Assembly: GCA_030583865.1 (NCBI GenBank)
Contig: CP129479.1
Coordinates: 1,570,819 to 1,634,818, forward strand
DNA length: 64,000 nt
Direction of reading: 5' to 3'
Origin: Thermodesulfobacteriota bacterium
GTDB lineage: Bacteria > Desulfobacterota > GWC2-55-46
In this document: positions 7,532 through 16,615 of the stretch, piece by piece
How positions within the stretch are numbered: the stretch's first letter is position 1
Layout: every line of letters begins with the position of its first letter
Notes under the pieces: model-generated
Told to the model about the DNA's origin: nothing
Seen by the model: the letters and a program-made list of their open reading frames with translations, nothing else
Databases searched by the model: none
Made by a program: the position numbers and the translations under genes

Positions 7532-7566
7532 AAAAAAAAACCTCTTCTCTGGTTGATAAGAAGAGG
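7532..7566 (-). terminator. Riboswitch expression platform: terminator/antiterminator
   Basis: On the minus strand CCTCTTCTTATCAACCAGAG plus AAGAGG forms a hairpin followed by nine T. Its 5' arm contains TTCTTATC, which pairs perfectly with GATAAGAA of the aptamer P1 3' strand, giving the alternative antiterminator. SAM binding frees the terminator and switches the operon off. Confidence 0.92.
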
Positions 7567-7581
7567 CGCCGTCCGTTACCT

Positions 7582-7698
7582 TTCTTATCTTCCAAGGCTT
7601 CAAGCCTTGCTGGAATTAGCACCTGGCGTCCCGCTTTTGGCGGAACCGGTTGCTGTGGCTTCACAGGGCCAGTCCCTCTGCCACTCTCGATAAGAGCA
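7582..7698 (-). ncRNA. SAM-I (S-box) riboswitch
   Basis: Minus strand shows the canonical S-box order: P1 strand CTCTTATC, GAGAGTGGCAGAGGGA, CTGGCCC, TGAAGCCACAGCAACC, a variable P3 region, GGTGCTAATTCCAGC, then GGAAGATAAG closing P1. A terminator follows at 7532-7566 and a promoter precedes at 7809-7837. It controls the thrC-like, sulfite reductase-like, tusA, carrier and NIL genes. Confidence 0.97.
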
Positions 7699-7808
7699 TC
7701 GAAATATTCAATTTTTGACCGCGGGCTGTCTCGCGGGTTGATGCAGTTCCTTCCTGCAGGTCCTCCGTTTCCGGCTTTTGACGAAAGGAAGGGATTTTAC
7801 AGACGGGA

Positions 7809-7837
7809 TTTATAATACAACTCATCTCCCGTGTCAA
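7809..7837 (-). promoter_or_regulatory. Sigma-70-type promoter for the SAM-riboswitch operon
   Basis: On the minus strand TTGACA (7832-7837) and TATAAA (7809-7814) are separated by exactly 17 bases. The riboswitch begins about 105 bases downstream of the predicted start site. Confidence 0.85.
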
Positions 7838-7920
7838 GAGCTATTTGCCTGGACCCGGTGGCTGGCGGCCCGGCGGCGCCTGCAGGCCAGGCTTTTCATA
7901 ATAATTATAGCAGCTATTTC

Positions 7921-8820
7921 TCAGAACCTGTAGTTCAGGCCTATCGAGAAGGCCGACGAATCCCAGCTTACCTCGTTCAGCCGCGTATCGACAGTCCCGC
8001 CCGAGGAGAAATATGTCCTGTCGGTCCCTGCGGAGGTGCGGAAGTCCTGGATGTCGAAAGAGCCCGCCAGAGTCCACCTGTCGTCCAGGGCGTATTCCGC
8101 GCCGAGACCGGCAACCACGCCCCTGCCGTCCGCCCACTGCTCGAAGCTGTTCGGGTGGGCGAAATCAGAGCGGAGGTTCCAGTTTGCGACCGCGTTGAAA
8201 TCAACGACATGATATTCGACAGAGCCTGTTATGGTAAGCCTCCCGCGGGAGTAAACGGCGTCGACCCCGGCCCACGGGCCGGCCCACGATGCGGAGTAGG
8301 TGCTGTCCAGGCCCGGAAAAGGCCCCAGGGCCGGGATCGTCTGAAAACCGTCCGTGATCCTGAGGTTCTGCTTATGATAGGAAAGGCCGACGACCGGTAT
8401 GAGGTCCAGCCTGCCTCCGGCAGGCGCGAACCTGAATACGTAGCCCGCCCCGCCTGAAACGTCCCAGAGATTGCCGCTGTCGGCCTTGTTGTTCGAGCGC
8501 GACCATTCAAGCGTCCTGTCGTTTCCGGCGTAGTCCGAATCCTGGTTCTCCCCTTCCACGATAAAGGCAAACGCCGCATGGCTTCTCAGATAGACCCGTC
8601 CGATGTATATGCGGGCCCTGCCCTTGATCTGATAGCTCTCAACGTCCTTCCAGGTAAGCTCTGAGAGGACATTGACGCCGCCCCCGGCTATCGACCAGTC
8701 GAGGTTATCTACCCTCTTTCCGGCTGAAAGGGCTATTCCGATTTCCTCTTCGGCTGCGAATCCAGGCCGTGGGATGCTGCAAAGGAGGAGGGCGGCTATT
8801 ACGAAAAATGTTTTTCTCAT
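7921..8820 (-). CDS. Outer-membrane beta-barrel protein (omptin-like layout)
   Basis: 299 residues from the ATG at 8820 (MRKTFFVIAALLLCSI), with a signal peptide likely cut after GFAA near residue 23. The mature part alternates short amphipathic strands, is rich in aromatic and Gly residues and ends in SIGLNYRF, the C-terminal Phe signature for BAM-dependent insertion. The early LDWSI and SELTW segments recall omptin-family proteases and the 'Protochlamydia outer membrane protein' group, but I cannot point to a full omptin catalytic set, so protease activity is not claimed. An in-frame extension to 8976 lacks support. Confidence 0.8.
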   Translation of the reverse strand: MRKTFFVIAALLLCSIPRPGFAAEEEIGIALSAGKRVDNLDWSIAGGGVNVLSELTWKDVESYQIKGRARIYIGRVYLRSHAAFAFIVEGENQDSDYAGNDRTLEWSRSNNKADSGNLWDVSGGAGYVFRFAPAGGRLDLIPVVGLSYHKQNLRITDGFQTIPALGPFPGLDSTYSASWAGPWAGVDAVYSRGRLTITGSVEYHVVDFNAVANWNLRSDFAHPNSFEQWADGRGVVAGLGAEYALDDRWTLAGSFDIQDFRTSAGTDRTYFSSGGTVDTRLNEVSWDSSAFSIGLNYRF

Positions 8821-8867
8821 CAAGTAAACGGAGAACCGACTCCGCATGTGCGTCAGATTCAAGCTGG

Positions 8868-9209
8868 TCAGCCTTCCGTTATTCCGAACCTTGTCGCAGT
8901 TATACCCTCGGACCTGCATACCGGGCACTTTGAAGGCGTCCTGAGCCTTTCCCTTTTCCTGAATACAAAGCCGCACTCAAGGCACTCGGAAGGCTCGACC
9001 ACGAAGACCCGTCCATCCGGCCTTCCCTTGTGGAACGACCTTGCGATATGCTCGAGGTGCTCGAGTACGTCCTTCTCGCGGATGCCGACCGCGCCGGAAA
9101 TCTCCTTCGAGGTAAGCGTCTTCCCGGAGAGGGCCTCGATTATCGCCTGCCTGGTTGTAAGCTCTTTCTGGGACACGGTGTTCAAGGGAAAAGGGGCTTG
9201 GGCATGCAT
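8868..9209 (-). CDS. HTH plus Zn-ribbon transcriptional regulator
   Basis: 113 residues from the ATG at 9209 (MHAQAPFPLN). A winged-helix segment (TTRQAIIEALSGKTLTSKE, ISGAVGIREKDVLEHLEH) is followed by a C-terminal zinc ribbon with CLECGF and CPVCRSEG. This matches predicted archaeal/bacterial regulators of the HTH-Zn-ribbon type (COG3357-like). It lies 47 bases upstream of the outer-membrane protein gene and may be cotranscribed with it. Its target is unknown; the longer ORF upstream overlaps a terminator and repeat and is not coding. Confidence 0.82.
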   Translation of the reverse strand: MHAQAPFPLNTVSQKELTTRQAIIEALSGKTLTSKEISGAVGIREKDVLEHLEHIARSFHKGRPDGRVFVVEPSECLECGFVFRKRERLRTPSKCPVCRSEGITATRFGITEG

Positions 9210-9289
9210 AATGGAAGTCTCGTCTCTAATCCGAGTATAGCACAGGCCTGGCAAGGGAAGCAAAGCTATTCGGCTGCTCTGAGAGCCGC

Positions 9290-9321
9290 AAAAAAAAACG
9301 GCCCAGGCCGGGCCTGGACCG
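9290..9321 (-). terminator. Intrinsic terminator
   Basis: On the minus strand a GGTCCAGGCC-CGG-CCTGGGCC hairpin is followed by nine T. It would end transcripts from the CBS-pyrophosphatase gene after passing the family A repeat. Confidence 0.75.
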
Positions 9322-9339
9322 CCAAAATGCATATATTCT

Positions 9340-9480
9340 GGCAAGCTCAAAAATTTGAGATTTTTCCCGTAATCAAGGAAGGGTGGGAATAAAAAGCGGA
9401 GCATATATGATAATATGTGAGCATTTTTATTCACGCCCTGACGCTGAGTCCGGGGAAAAGATCAATTTTTAGAGCTTGCC
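9340..9480. repeat. MITE-like repeat family A
   Basis: Ends GGCAAGCTCAAAAATTTGAG and AGAGCTTGCC are inverted copies. The centre carries GAATAAAAAGCGGAGCATAT and TATGTGAGCATTTTTATTC, an imperfect palindrome. Lies between the pyrophosphatase gene (ending 9486) and its terminator. Confidence 0.85.
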
Positions 9481-9485
9481 ACACG

Positions 9486-11123
9486 TCAGAATATCTCGTT
9501 AAAAACACTCAATATATGCGGCACCACCTGCTTTTTACGGGATATCACGTTCTTGAGCTCAAACACGCCTTCCTTGAGCTTCGGGTAATTGAGCTTGTAG
9601 AGCACCTCGTTTTCGCCGACCGCCAGGAGAAGCGATGTGCCCTGCGAGATGTCGGTGACGAGGAGCCCGGCGAGCTTGAGCTCCTTTTTATCCCTGGCCT
9701 TCAGGAGCTCGCCCGTGAGGTTCGCGGCCTCCTGGTGGAACTCGTCGAAACCGATAATCTCTACCTGACCAATGCCGAATTTCCTGCCCTTGGCCTCGAA
9801 CACCTTGAAGTCCCCGGCAACAACGGCCTCCGCGCCCCTTTTCCCGAGGCTCGCGCTCGCGCCGAATACCTCAGAGCCGAAGGCGGCGTGGTCGAGTCCG
9901 GATTTCTCCTCGAGCCACTTGATTATGTCCCTGTCGCGGGCGGTAGTGGTCGGCGACTTGAGCATCACGGTGTCGGAAAGGACGCCGCCGAGGAGAAGCC
10001 CCGCGGTCTCCTTCTTTATGGGAGCCCCGGTCCTTTTATACAGCTCGGATACGAGCGTAGAAGTAGAGCCCACCGGCTCGCATATGAAGGGAATGGGCTG
10101 GGTGCAGGTGAAGTTGCCTATCCTGTGGTGGTCCACGACCTCCATTATGTTCACGGCTTCCGCGCCGTCCACGGCCTGCGATAGCTCGTTATGGTCGACC
10201 AGGACGAGGCTCGTGGAAGGCGGCTTCAGTATGTCGGTCTTCGTGATGACGCCCTGCATAACGCCTTCCGAGTCGAGCACTATGAGCCCGGCTGCAGAGG
10301 CGGCCTTGAACTTGAAATCATCTACAAGGTCGTCGGGGGATACCGTATCGAAGCTCGTCTCGCATATCATCGATGCCGGTGTGCTCACCCTTACCAGTAT
10401 CGAGGTAGTGGCCGAATCGAAAGGCGACACGATTATGCTTACGCCGCGCCTTGAGGCCTCCTTCGCGAGGCTCTCGTCGACGTCGAAGCCGCCGGATATT
10501 ATGAGGAGCCCGACCCCCTTCTCGACCGCCCTTTTCTGTATCTCCACCCTGTCGCCCACTATGAGCGCGCATTTGGACGGGTCTTCCTGCCCGAGGATGT
10601 ACAGGAAGGCCTCCTCAGACATCGCCCCGATGTAGACCGTAAGCGTTATTTCCCTGCTGCCGAGCGAGTCGTTCCTTACCCTTGCGCCGAGCGTGTGGAC
10701 TATGTTCCTGAGGGAAGTCGTCACCTCTATCGAGTGCTCGGCCTCCAGATACCTCTTTGCGAGCTCCATGAGGGTCAACACCCCCTTTGGCCTCCCGTCC
10801 TTGTCAAGGACAGGCATGAACCTGACCTCTTCTTCCCTCATGAGCTCCAATACCCTGTGGAAGGGAGTGTCCTCGGTAACGGTCACGATGCCAGTGGACA
10901 TGATGTCCCTTGCCTTCGGGCGTACGTCGGATATGTATTTCGGCGGCTGCACGTTGAAGTAATTGAGTATGAACTCAGTCTGGGGGTTGAGGTCCCCTGC
11001 CCTGGCCGGCAGGAAATCTCCCTCCCCGAGCGCGTTCTTGAGCTCCGCGAGCGCTATCGCCGAGCATATCGAATCAGTATCCGGGTTCTTGTGGCCTATT
11101 ACGTATGTCGCTTCCTTGCTCAC
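9486..11123 (-). CDS. Mn-dependent inorganic pyrophosphatase with CBS and DRTGG domains
   Basis: 545 residues from the GTG at 11123 (SKEATYVIGHKNPDTDS); the track of open sequence extends 14 residues further but without a site. The DHH motifs are split: N-terminal VIGHKNPDTDSICSA and central VVDHHRIGN, with DHHA2 at the C-terminus. Two CBS repeats (RDIMSTGIVTV near 75 and a second after the insert near 290) flank a DRTGG domain (LIVGDRVEIQKRAVE). This is the CBS-PPase architecture, in which AMP/ADP inhibit and ATP or diadenosine polyphosphates activate hydrolysis of pyrophosphate. Cytoplasmic, apparently monocistronic. Confidence 0.9.
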   Translation of the reverse strand: MSKEATYVIGHKNPDTDSICSAIALAELKNALGEGDFLPARAGDLNPQTEFILNYFNVQPPKYISDVRPKARDIMSTGIVTVTEDTPFHRVLELMREEEVRFMPVLDKDGRPKGVLTLMELAKRYLEAEHSIEVTTSLRNIVHTLGARVRNDSLGSREITLTVYIGAMSEEAFLYILGQEDPSKCALIVGDRVEIQKRAVEKGVGLLIISGGFDVDESLAKEASRRGVSIIVSPFDSATTSILVRVSTPASMICETSFDTVSPDDLVDDFKFKAASAAGLIVLDSEGVMQGVITKTDILKPPSTSLVLVDHNELSQAVDGAEAVNIMEVVDHHRIGNFTCTQPIPFICEPVGSTSTLVSELYKRTGAPIKKETAGLLLGGVLSDTVMLKSPTTTARDRDIIKWLEEKSGLDHAAFGSEVFGASASLGKRGAEAVVAGDFKVFEAKGRKFGIGQVEIIGFDEFHQEAANLTGELLKARDKKELKLAGLLVTDISQGTSLLLAVGENEVLYKLNYPKLKEGVFELKNVISRKKQVVPHILSVFNEIF

Positions 11124-11225
11124 TCGCCAATCTCCAGCTTTTCTGTTTTTTATTTTATACCGCATCCTCTCAAGAACCGATGAAACCCGGACAGGCCCCG
11201 TGAAGCAGAAGGGTCTTTTATGAAG

Positions 11226-12200
11226 CTACCACCCGAGGACCCACGCGAATATCAGGGGGGCCACTATGGTCGCGTCGGATTCGATCACGAACCTCGGGGT
11301 GTCGATTGAGAGCTTGCCCCAGGTTATCTTCTCGTTGGGCACGGCCCCGGAGTACGAGCCGTAGCTCGTGGTCGAATCGGATATCTGGCAGAAGTAGGTC
11401 CAGAAGGAAATGTCCTTCATCTTGAGGTCCTGCCTCATCATGGGGACGACGCATATGGGGAAGTCCCCGGCTATGCCGCCGCCTATCTGGAAAAAGCCCA
11501 CGCCCTGGCCGGAGCCGTTCTTGCCGTACCAGTCGGCGAGCGCCACCATGTACCCTATTCCGGACTTGACCGTCGTGGCCTTGAGCTCCCCGGTTATGCA
11601 GTACGAGGCGAAGATGTTCCCGAGTGTCGAATCCTCCCACCCGGGGACTATTATGGGGAGGCCCTTTTCGGCGGCCGCGACAAGCCAGCTGTCCTTCTCG
11701 TCTATCTGGTAGTACTGCTTCAAGACGCCGCTTTTTATGAGCTCGTAGAAGAACTCGTGCGGAAGACGGCTCTCGCCCTTGTCGTTCGCGGCCTTCCAGA
11801 GGTCGAATATGTGGGACTCGATCCTCCTTATGGCCTCGTCCTCGGGTATGCATGTGTCGGTGACCCTGTTGAAGCCCTTCTCAAGGAGTTCCCATTCGTC
11901 CGCGGGGGAAAGGTCCCTGTAGCCGGGCACGCGCCTGTAGTGGTCGTGCGCCACGAGGTTGAAGACGTCCTCCTCGAGGTTCGCGCCCGTGCAGGAGATT
12001 ATGCTCACCTTGTCCCTGCGGATCATCTCGGCAAGGGATTTCCCGAGCTCCGCCGTGCTCATCGCGCCCGCAAGGGTGACCATCATCTTGCCGCCCTTGT
12101 CCATGTGGGCCTCGTAGGCCTTTGCCGCGTCAAGGAGCGCGGCCGCGTTGAAGTGCAGGTAGTGCTCCTCGATAAACCTGGATACGGCCCCTTTCTTCAT
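11226..12200 (-). CDS. Deoxyhypusine synthase-family protein
   Basis: 324 residues. The NAD-binding Rossmann-like core and the conserved FEY-type region are recognisable, and the catalytic lysine environment is kept as NEKITWGKLSIDT (compare SWGKI in eukaryotic enzymes), followed by ESDATIVAPLIFAW. In eukaryotes and archaea the enzyme transfers aminobutyl from spermidine to eIF5A, which bacteria lack. Bacterial homologues are homospermidine synthase-like or of unknown role. No EF-P or polyamine gene is adjacent, so the substrate is open. The PPase gene follows at 102 bases. Confidence 0.85.
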   Translation of the reverse strand: MKKGAVSRFIEEHYLHFNAAALLDAAKAYEAHMDKGGKMMVTLAGAMSTAELGKSLAEMIRRDKVSIISCTGANLEEDVFNLVAHDHYRRVPGYRDLSPADEWELLEKGFNRVTDTCIPEDEAIRRIESHIFDLWKAANDKGESRLPHEFFYELIKSGVLKQYYQIDEKDSWLVAAAEKGLPIIVPGWEDSTLGNIFASYCITGELKATTVKSGIGYMVALADWYGKNGSGQGVGFFQIGGGIAGDFPICVVPMMRQDLKMKDISFWTYFCQISDSTTSYGSYSGAVPNEKITWGKLSIDTPRFVIESDATIVAPLIFAWVLGW

Positions 12201-12299
12201 CTCTACCCCCTTTGCAGCTTCTTTAAAATGCCCGATTATGCTCCCGTTATTATGGAAGCGTTTTTCTCCTTCGAGTCCTCATTACTAAAAGGGGCCGGG

Positions 12300-12375
12300 G
12301 AGATTATCTTGTAGGGTGCGCTATGCGCACCCCTTACAAATCCCCCTTAGTCCCCCTTTAAAAAGGGGGAAACCC
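12300..12375. repeat. Intergenic palindromic repeat pair
   Basis: Two common short bacterial repeats sit side by side: GGGTGCGCTATGCGCACCCC, a perfect-stem hairpin, then a CCCCCTTAGTCCCCCTTTAA segment with AAAAGGGGGA closing a second hairpin. They fill the 184-base gap between the RF3 and deoxyhypusine-synthase-like genes and may act as transcript ends. Confidence 0.65.
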
Positions 12376-12384
12376 CGCTCCGGC

Positions 12385-13968
12385 TCAATTGTGCTCCCTC
12401 GTCCTGTGAAATGTTATATCCGGCCACTGCTCGATAGTGTAATTGAGCTGCCACTCGCTCGGAGCGAGGTAGGCGAGGTTGCCTTCGGTATCCCTCGCAA
12501 GCCTCATCGAGTTCTTCTTCTCGAACTCATCGAGCTTCTTTCTCTCCCCCTCTATCCACCTGGCGCGCTGCGCCTCGATCGGCTCATAGGCCGCGTCAAC
12601 GCCGTACTCGTCCCTGAGCCTCGCCATAGTCACGTCGAACTGGAGCGCCCCGACCGCGCCGAGTATGTAGTCGTTCCCGGCAACCGGCCTGAAGACCTGG
12701 ACAGCGCCCTCTTCGGTAAGCTGCTCAAGCCCCTTCTGGAGCTGCTTTACCTTCATGGGGTTCTTGAGTATCACCCGCCTGAAGTGCTCGGGCGCAAAAC
12801 TCGGGATGCCGGTGAACTTAAGGGGCTCCTTTTCGGTAAAGGTGTCCCCTATCATTATGGTGCCGTGGTTGTGGATGCCTATTATGTCGCCCGCGTAGGC
12901 CTCTTCGACGTTGGTCCTGTCCTGGGCCATGAATATGGTCGCGTTCGAAAGGATGAGCTCCTTGCCGGTCCTGTGGTGCACCACCCTCATGCCCCTCCGG
13001 AACCTCCCGGAACAGATCCTCATGAACGCTATCCTGTCCCTGTGCGCCGGGTCCATGTTCGCCTGTATCTTGAATGCGAAACCCGTGAAGGCCTCCTCGT
13101 GGGGATTAACGACCCTCTCGACCGCCGCCCGCGGCCCGGGCGGGGGCGCAAGCTCGACGAACGCGTCGAGGAGCTCCCGGACTCCGAAGTTGTTTATGGC
13201 GCTCCCGAAAAAGACCGGCGACTGGCTCCCCTTCAGGTAGTCGTCAACGTCGAACGGGTTTGCCGCGCCTTCGAGCAGCTCTATATCGTGCCTGAGCTCC
13301 CCTGCCTGCCCGCCCAGAAGCTCGTCAAGGCGCTTATCTCCGATATCGGTGATCACTATCCCGGAGGAAGACCTCGTCTCCTCGCCCGGGGTAAAGAGCT
13401 GAAGCTCCTTCCTGTAGAGGCTGTACACGCCCCTGAACGCCTTGCCGGAGCCTATGGGCCAGGATAGCGGCGCGCACTCGATCTGGAGCTTGTCCTCTAT
13501 CTGGGCGAGTATGTCCAGGGGGTTCATCCCCTCCCTGTCGAGCTTGTTTATGAAGGTCATGACGGGCGTGTTCCTCATGCGGCACACGCCCATTAGCTTC
13601 TCGGTCTGCGTCTCGACGCCCTTGGCCGAGTCTATGACCATGAGTGCGCTGTCGACCGCGGTAAGCACCCTGTAGGTGTCCTCGGAGAAGTCCTGGTGTC
13701 CGGGTGTGTCGAGAAGGTTCACCTCGAAGTCCCTGTAATTGAACTTCATGACCGAGGTGGTGACGGAGATGCCCCTCTCCCTCTCGATGGCCATCCAGTC
13801 GCTTGTCGCGTGGCGAGAGGCCTTCCTGGCCTTCACGGCCCCGGCAAGCTGTATCGCGCCGCCGTAGAGGAGGAGCTTCTCGGTAAGCGTGGTCTTCCCG
13901 GCGTCGGGGTGGCTTATTATGCCGAAGGTCCTCCGCCTCTCGATTTCCTTTTGAAGGTTCCTGGACAT
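12385..13968 (-). CDS. prfC: Peptide chain release factor 3
   Basis: 527 residues, full length for RF3. The G1 loop is [13 protein letters not shown], the switch-2 segment [12 protein letters not shown] and the NKLD motif FINKLDREG, followed by beta-barrel and C-terminal domains typical of RF3 rather than EF-G. RF3 is a GTPase that recycles RF1/RF2 from the ribosome. The start has AGGAAAAG immediately upstream. A terminator-like hairpin lies 56 bases upstream on the same strand, suggesting leader attenuation. Confidence 0.95.
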   Translation of the reverse strand: MSRNLQKEIERRRTFGIISHPDAGKTTLTEKLLLYGGAIQLAGAVKARKASRHATSDWMAIERERGISVTTSVMKFNYRDFEVNLLDTPGHQDFSEDTYRVLTAVDSALMVIDSAKGVETQTEKLMGVCRMRNTPVMTFINKLDREGMNPLDILAQIEDKLQIECAPLSWPIGSGKAFRGVYSLYRKELQLFTPGEETRSSSGIVITDIGDKRLDELLGGQAGELRHDIELLEGAANPFDVDDYLKGSQSPVFFGSAINNFGVRELLDAFVELAPPPGPRAAVERVVNPHEEAFTGFAFKIQANMDPAHRDRIAFMRICSGRFRRGMRVVHHRTGKELILSNATIFMAQDRTNVEEAYAGDIIGIHNHGTIMIGDTFTEKEPLKFTGIPSFAPEHFRRVILKNPMKVKQLQKGLEQLTEEGAVQVFRPVAGNDYILGAVGALQFDVTMARLRDEYGVDAAYEPIEAQRARWIEGERKKLDEFEKKNSMRLARDTEGNLAYLAPSEWQLNYTIEQWPDITFHRTREHN

Positions 13969-14023
13969 CTTTTCCTGTCGCTGAAAGCCCGGCTTAGTGG
14001 TCCCGGGCCGCTACGTAGAAAAT

Positions 14024-14052
14024 AAAAAAATGGGCCTGGGAAGAAGGCCCAT
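14024..14052 (-). terminator. Terminator-like hairpin in the prfC leader
   Basis: On the minus strand TGGGCC-TTCTTCCCA-GGCCCA is followed by seven T. There is no minus-strand gene upstream that it could serve (the next gene is divergent), so it lies in the 5' leader of prfC. On the plus strand no T run follows. Confidence 0.6.
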
Positions 14053-14236
14053 TCGGAAAAGGATTATACAATATCGGAGTACGCCGGTCAACGGATAAAG
14101 AACCCGCGGGGAAAGGCGAGTTACAACTTCGAGGACGGGTTGTAAGTATTACGACGCACTGATTGACTTTCAGGCGGCGGTATGATAATTCTCGCCATTG
14201 AAAACAGATGATTTCTCTCGGAAAATCGCCGTCTCA

Positions 14237-15820
14237 ATGACACAGAAGACCGCCGTTATAATAGGTGCCGGGCCTGCCGGCCTTACCGCGGCCTTCGAGC
14301 TGCTTGAAAAAACGGACGTAAAGCCCGTCATTTTCGAGCAGACCGCCGACATAGGCGGGATTTCGAAAACGGTCAATTACAAGGGAAACAGGATAGACAT
14401 CGGCGGCCACCGGTTCTTTTCCAAGTCCGACAGGGTGGTCGAGTGGTGGCTCAAGGTACTTCCTCTTCAAACCTCCCCTGCAAAAGACGATTCTCCTGAA
14501 AACGCGAGTTTTCTGACCGGCGGCTCTCAGCGGTTTTCCGCTCCACCAGGCAGCAGAAACTCCGACCCCGAAAAGACCGACCGGGTAATGCTCGCAAGAA
14601 AGCGGCTCTCCCGCATCCTATTCATGCGGAAATTTTTTGATTACCCGATATCCGCGAACATGAAAACGCTGCGGAACCTCGGGGCCTTTCGCACGGCAAA
14701 AATTCTTGTGAGCTACTTCCGGGCCAGGCTCGCGCCGGTCGAGGAGAAGTCCCTTGAGGACTTCTTCATAAACCGGTTCGGGAAAGAGCTTTACGCGACT
14801 TTCTTCAGGGATTATACGGAGAAGGTCTGGGGCGTGCCGTGCAGCGAGATAGACCCGAGCTGGGGCGCCCAGAGGATCAAGGGGCTCTCAGTGACGAAGG
14901 CGCTGTTTCACGCGGCAAGGGGCATGGTCTCCGACCGCTCCCTTGAGCAGAAGGACGTAGAGACGAGCCTGATCGAAAGGTTCATGTACCCCAAATTGGG
15001 CCCCGGCCAGATGTGGGAAGAAGCGGCGCGCATGATAAGGAAGCGGGGCGGCGAGGTGCACCTGAACCACCGCGTAGCCGGGCTGAAGGCAACCAGCGGG
15101 AGGATATACGAGGCCGTTGTTATCGACGAATCGACCGGCGAAGAAAAGACGGTCTTGGGAGATTACTTCATATCGTCGATGCCCGTAAAGGACCTGATAG
15201 CCGCAATGGGACACGACGCGCCCCGGGAAGTTCGGGAAGTTGCCGGGAGCCTTGCCTACCGGGACTTCATGACAGTCGGGCTCCTCCTCAAAAAGCTCCT
15301 GGTCAGCCCGAAAGACGCCCCCAACGGCATTATTCCCGACAACTGGATTTACGTCCAGGAAAATGACGTAAAGCTCGGGAGGATCCAGATATTCAACAAC
15401 TGGAGCCCGTATATGGTGATGGACGGCGGCGCCGTCTGGATCGGCCTTGAATACTTCTGCAACGAGGGAGACGAACTGTGGCGGAAGTCCGACGATGAAT
15501 TTGCCACGTTCGCGGGAGAAGAGCTGGAAAAGCTGGGCATGATAGTCAGGGAGGATATCCTTGACAGCACCGTCATACGCATGCCGAAGGCCTACCCCTG
15601 CTACTTCGGCTCCTACGAGCGGTTCGAGGTCGTAAGGAAATTCACCGACACCATTGAAAACCTGTTCCTTATCGGGCGTAACGGCATGCACAGGTACAAC
15701 AACCAGGACCACTCGATGCTCACGGCCATGGTCGCGGCAGAGAACATAAAGAACGGGATCAGCACGAAAGAAAACATCTGGTCTGTAAACGCGGAAGAGG
15801 AATACCATGAGTCCAAATAG
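14237..15820 (+). CDS. FAD/NAD(P)-dependent oxidoreductase (amine oxidase/UDP-galactopyranose mutase-like)
   Basis: 527 residues from the ATG at 14237; an upstream TTG at 14198 would add 13. The FAD-binding motif [19 protein letters not shown] is at the N-terminus, IGGISKTV and [12 protein letters not shown] follow, and the C-terminal flavin-contact segment is [15 protein letters not shown]. This is the pattern of NAD(P)/FAD proteins near polysaccharide genes that resemble UDP-galactopyranose mutase or protoporphyrinogen oxidase. An insertion of about 30 low-complexity residues (from 'QTSPAKDD') lies between residues 75 and 105. The reaction is not known. A decayed membrane-protein gene overlaps its end by 14 bases. 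Confidence 0.8.
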   Translation: MTQKTAVIIGAGPAGLTAAFELLEKTDVKPVIFEQTADIGGISKTVNYKGNRIDIGGHRFFSKSDRVVEWWLKVLPLQTSPAKDDSPENASFLTGGSQRFSAPPGSRNSDPEKTDRVMLARKRLSRILFMRKFFDYPISANMKTLRNLGAFRTAKILVSYFRARLAPVEEKSLEDFFINRFGKELYATFFRDYTEKVWGVPCSEIDPSWGAQRIKGLSVTKALFHAARGMVSDRSLEQKDVETSLIERFMYPKLGPGQMWEEAARMIRKRGGEVHLNHRVAGLKATSGRIYEAVVIDESTGEEKTVLGDYFISSMPVKDLIAAMGHDAPREVREVAGSLAYRDFMTVGLLLKKLLVSPKDAPNGIIPDNWIYVQENDVKLGRIQIFNNWSPYMVMDGGAVWIGLEYFCNEGDELWRKSDDEFATFAGEELEKLGMIVREDILDSTVIRMPKAYPCYFGSYERFEVVRKFTDTIENLFLIGRNGMHRYNNQDHSMLTAMVAAENIKNGISTKENIWSVNAEEEYHESK

Positions 15821-16527
15821 GGGAACGGCAGCCAGGCTGGGAATCATGGCCGCGCTTTTCCTTCTCGGAATCACGGTCGGCACGCTCGCATGGGACAAAA
15901 TCGTCCTTCCATTCAGCAACCCCTGGGGTGTTATCGGCCGAATGAGCCTTATGGGATACAATCCCGCCAACAACATCGCAAGGTTCGTGGTTTTCGTGCT
16001 CCTGCCGTCCCTATCTCTTGTCATGGTCTATCTGAGCGCCGGGAAGTGGCTCAGGGATTTTCTTTTCAGCACGGCTGTTCACAAGGTACTGCCTGAGGTC
16101 CGGTCCGGTCCGGTCCGGTCCGGCGCGCGAACGATGCTGCTCCTGATAGCGTTTTCAGTCGTGGTGGCCCTGAATTCCCCTGTCATGATGAGTCACGGAA
16201 TCGACCCCTTTCACGAGGGCGAGACCCTCGGAACGAGCGTTTCGTACATGGCAGGGCAAGTCCCCTACAAAGATTTCATATTCGCGCAGGGCGTATACCA
16301 GGACCCCCTGAGGGCTGTCCTCTCGTTTAAGCTCTTCGGGCGAGTGGGAATTAGTGTAGATGATGTACTTGACGTTGCCTCCGCCATTGACGAGGGCAAG
16401 AAATATTGCGGCTGACGGGGTCAGCAATCAGATGCGGCTCTACATGGTCAACGACTACATATCGAGGGAATACAAGCTTCACAGGCGTATCTACGATAAT
16501 GAGATATGGATAAAAAAGACGCTTTAA
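15807..16527 (+). pseudogene. Decayed polytopic membrane protein gene
   Basis: The open part (15807-16415, 202 residues) has three predicted membrane helices (MAALFLLGITVGTLA; ARFVVFVLLPSLSLVMVYL; TMLLLIAFSVVVALNS) and the motif DPFHEGETLGTSVSYMAGQ, PYKDFIFAQG, typical of the first periplasmic loop of large PMT/O-antigen-type glycosyltransferase-like proteins of 500-700 residues. The frame is then lost; another frame gives a hydrophilic tail (DGVSNQMRLYMVNDYISRE to KKTL, stop at 16527) that looks like the natural C-terminus. An internal deletion plus frameshift fits best. A pentanucleotide repeat lies inside. Confidence 0.65.
16097..16121 (+). repeat. GGTCC pentanucleotide tandem repeat (5 copies)
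   Basis: Five uninterrupted GGTCC units inside the membrane-protein reading frame, encoding alternating RSGPV-type residues. Since the unit is not a multiple of three, gain or loss of a copy shifts the frame. Confidence 0.9.
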
Positions 16528-16615
16528 GAACCGCGGGGACACCGGTAGCGTAGAAGGAGAGTTTAGCGGCGTATCAGTATGGAGCTTCAAGTGACGCCTG
16601 CAGCGGCTCCGCATC

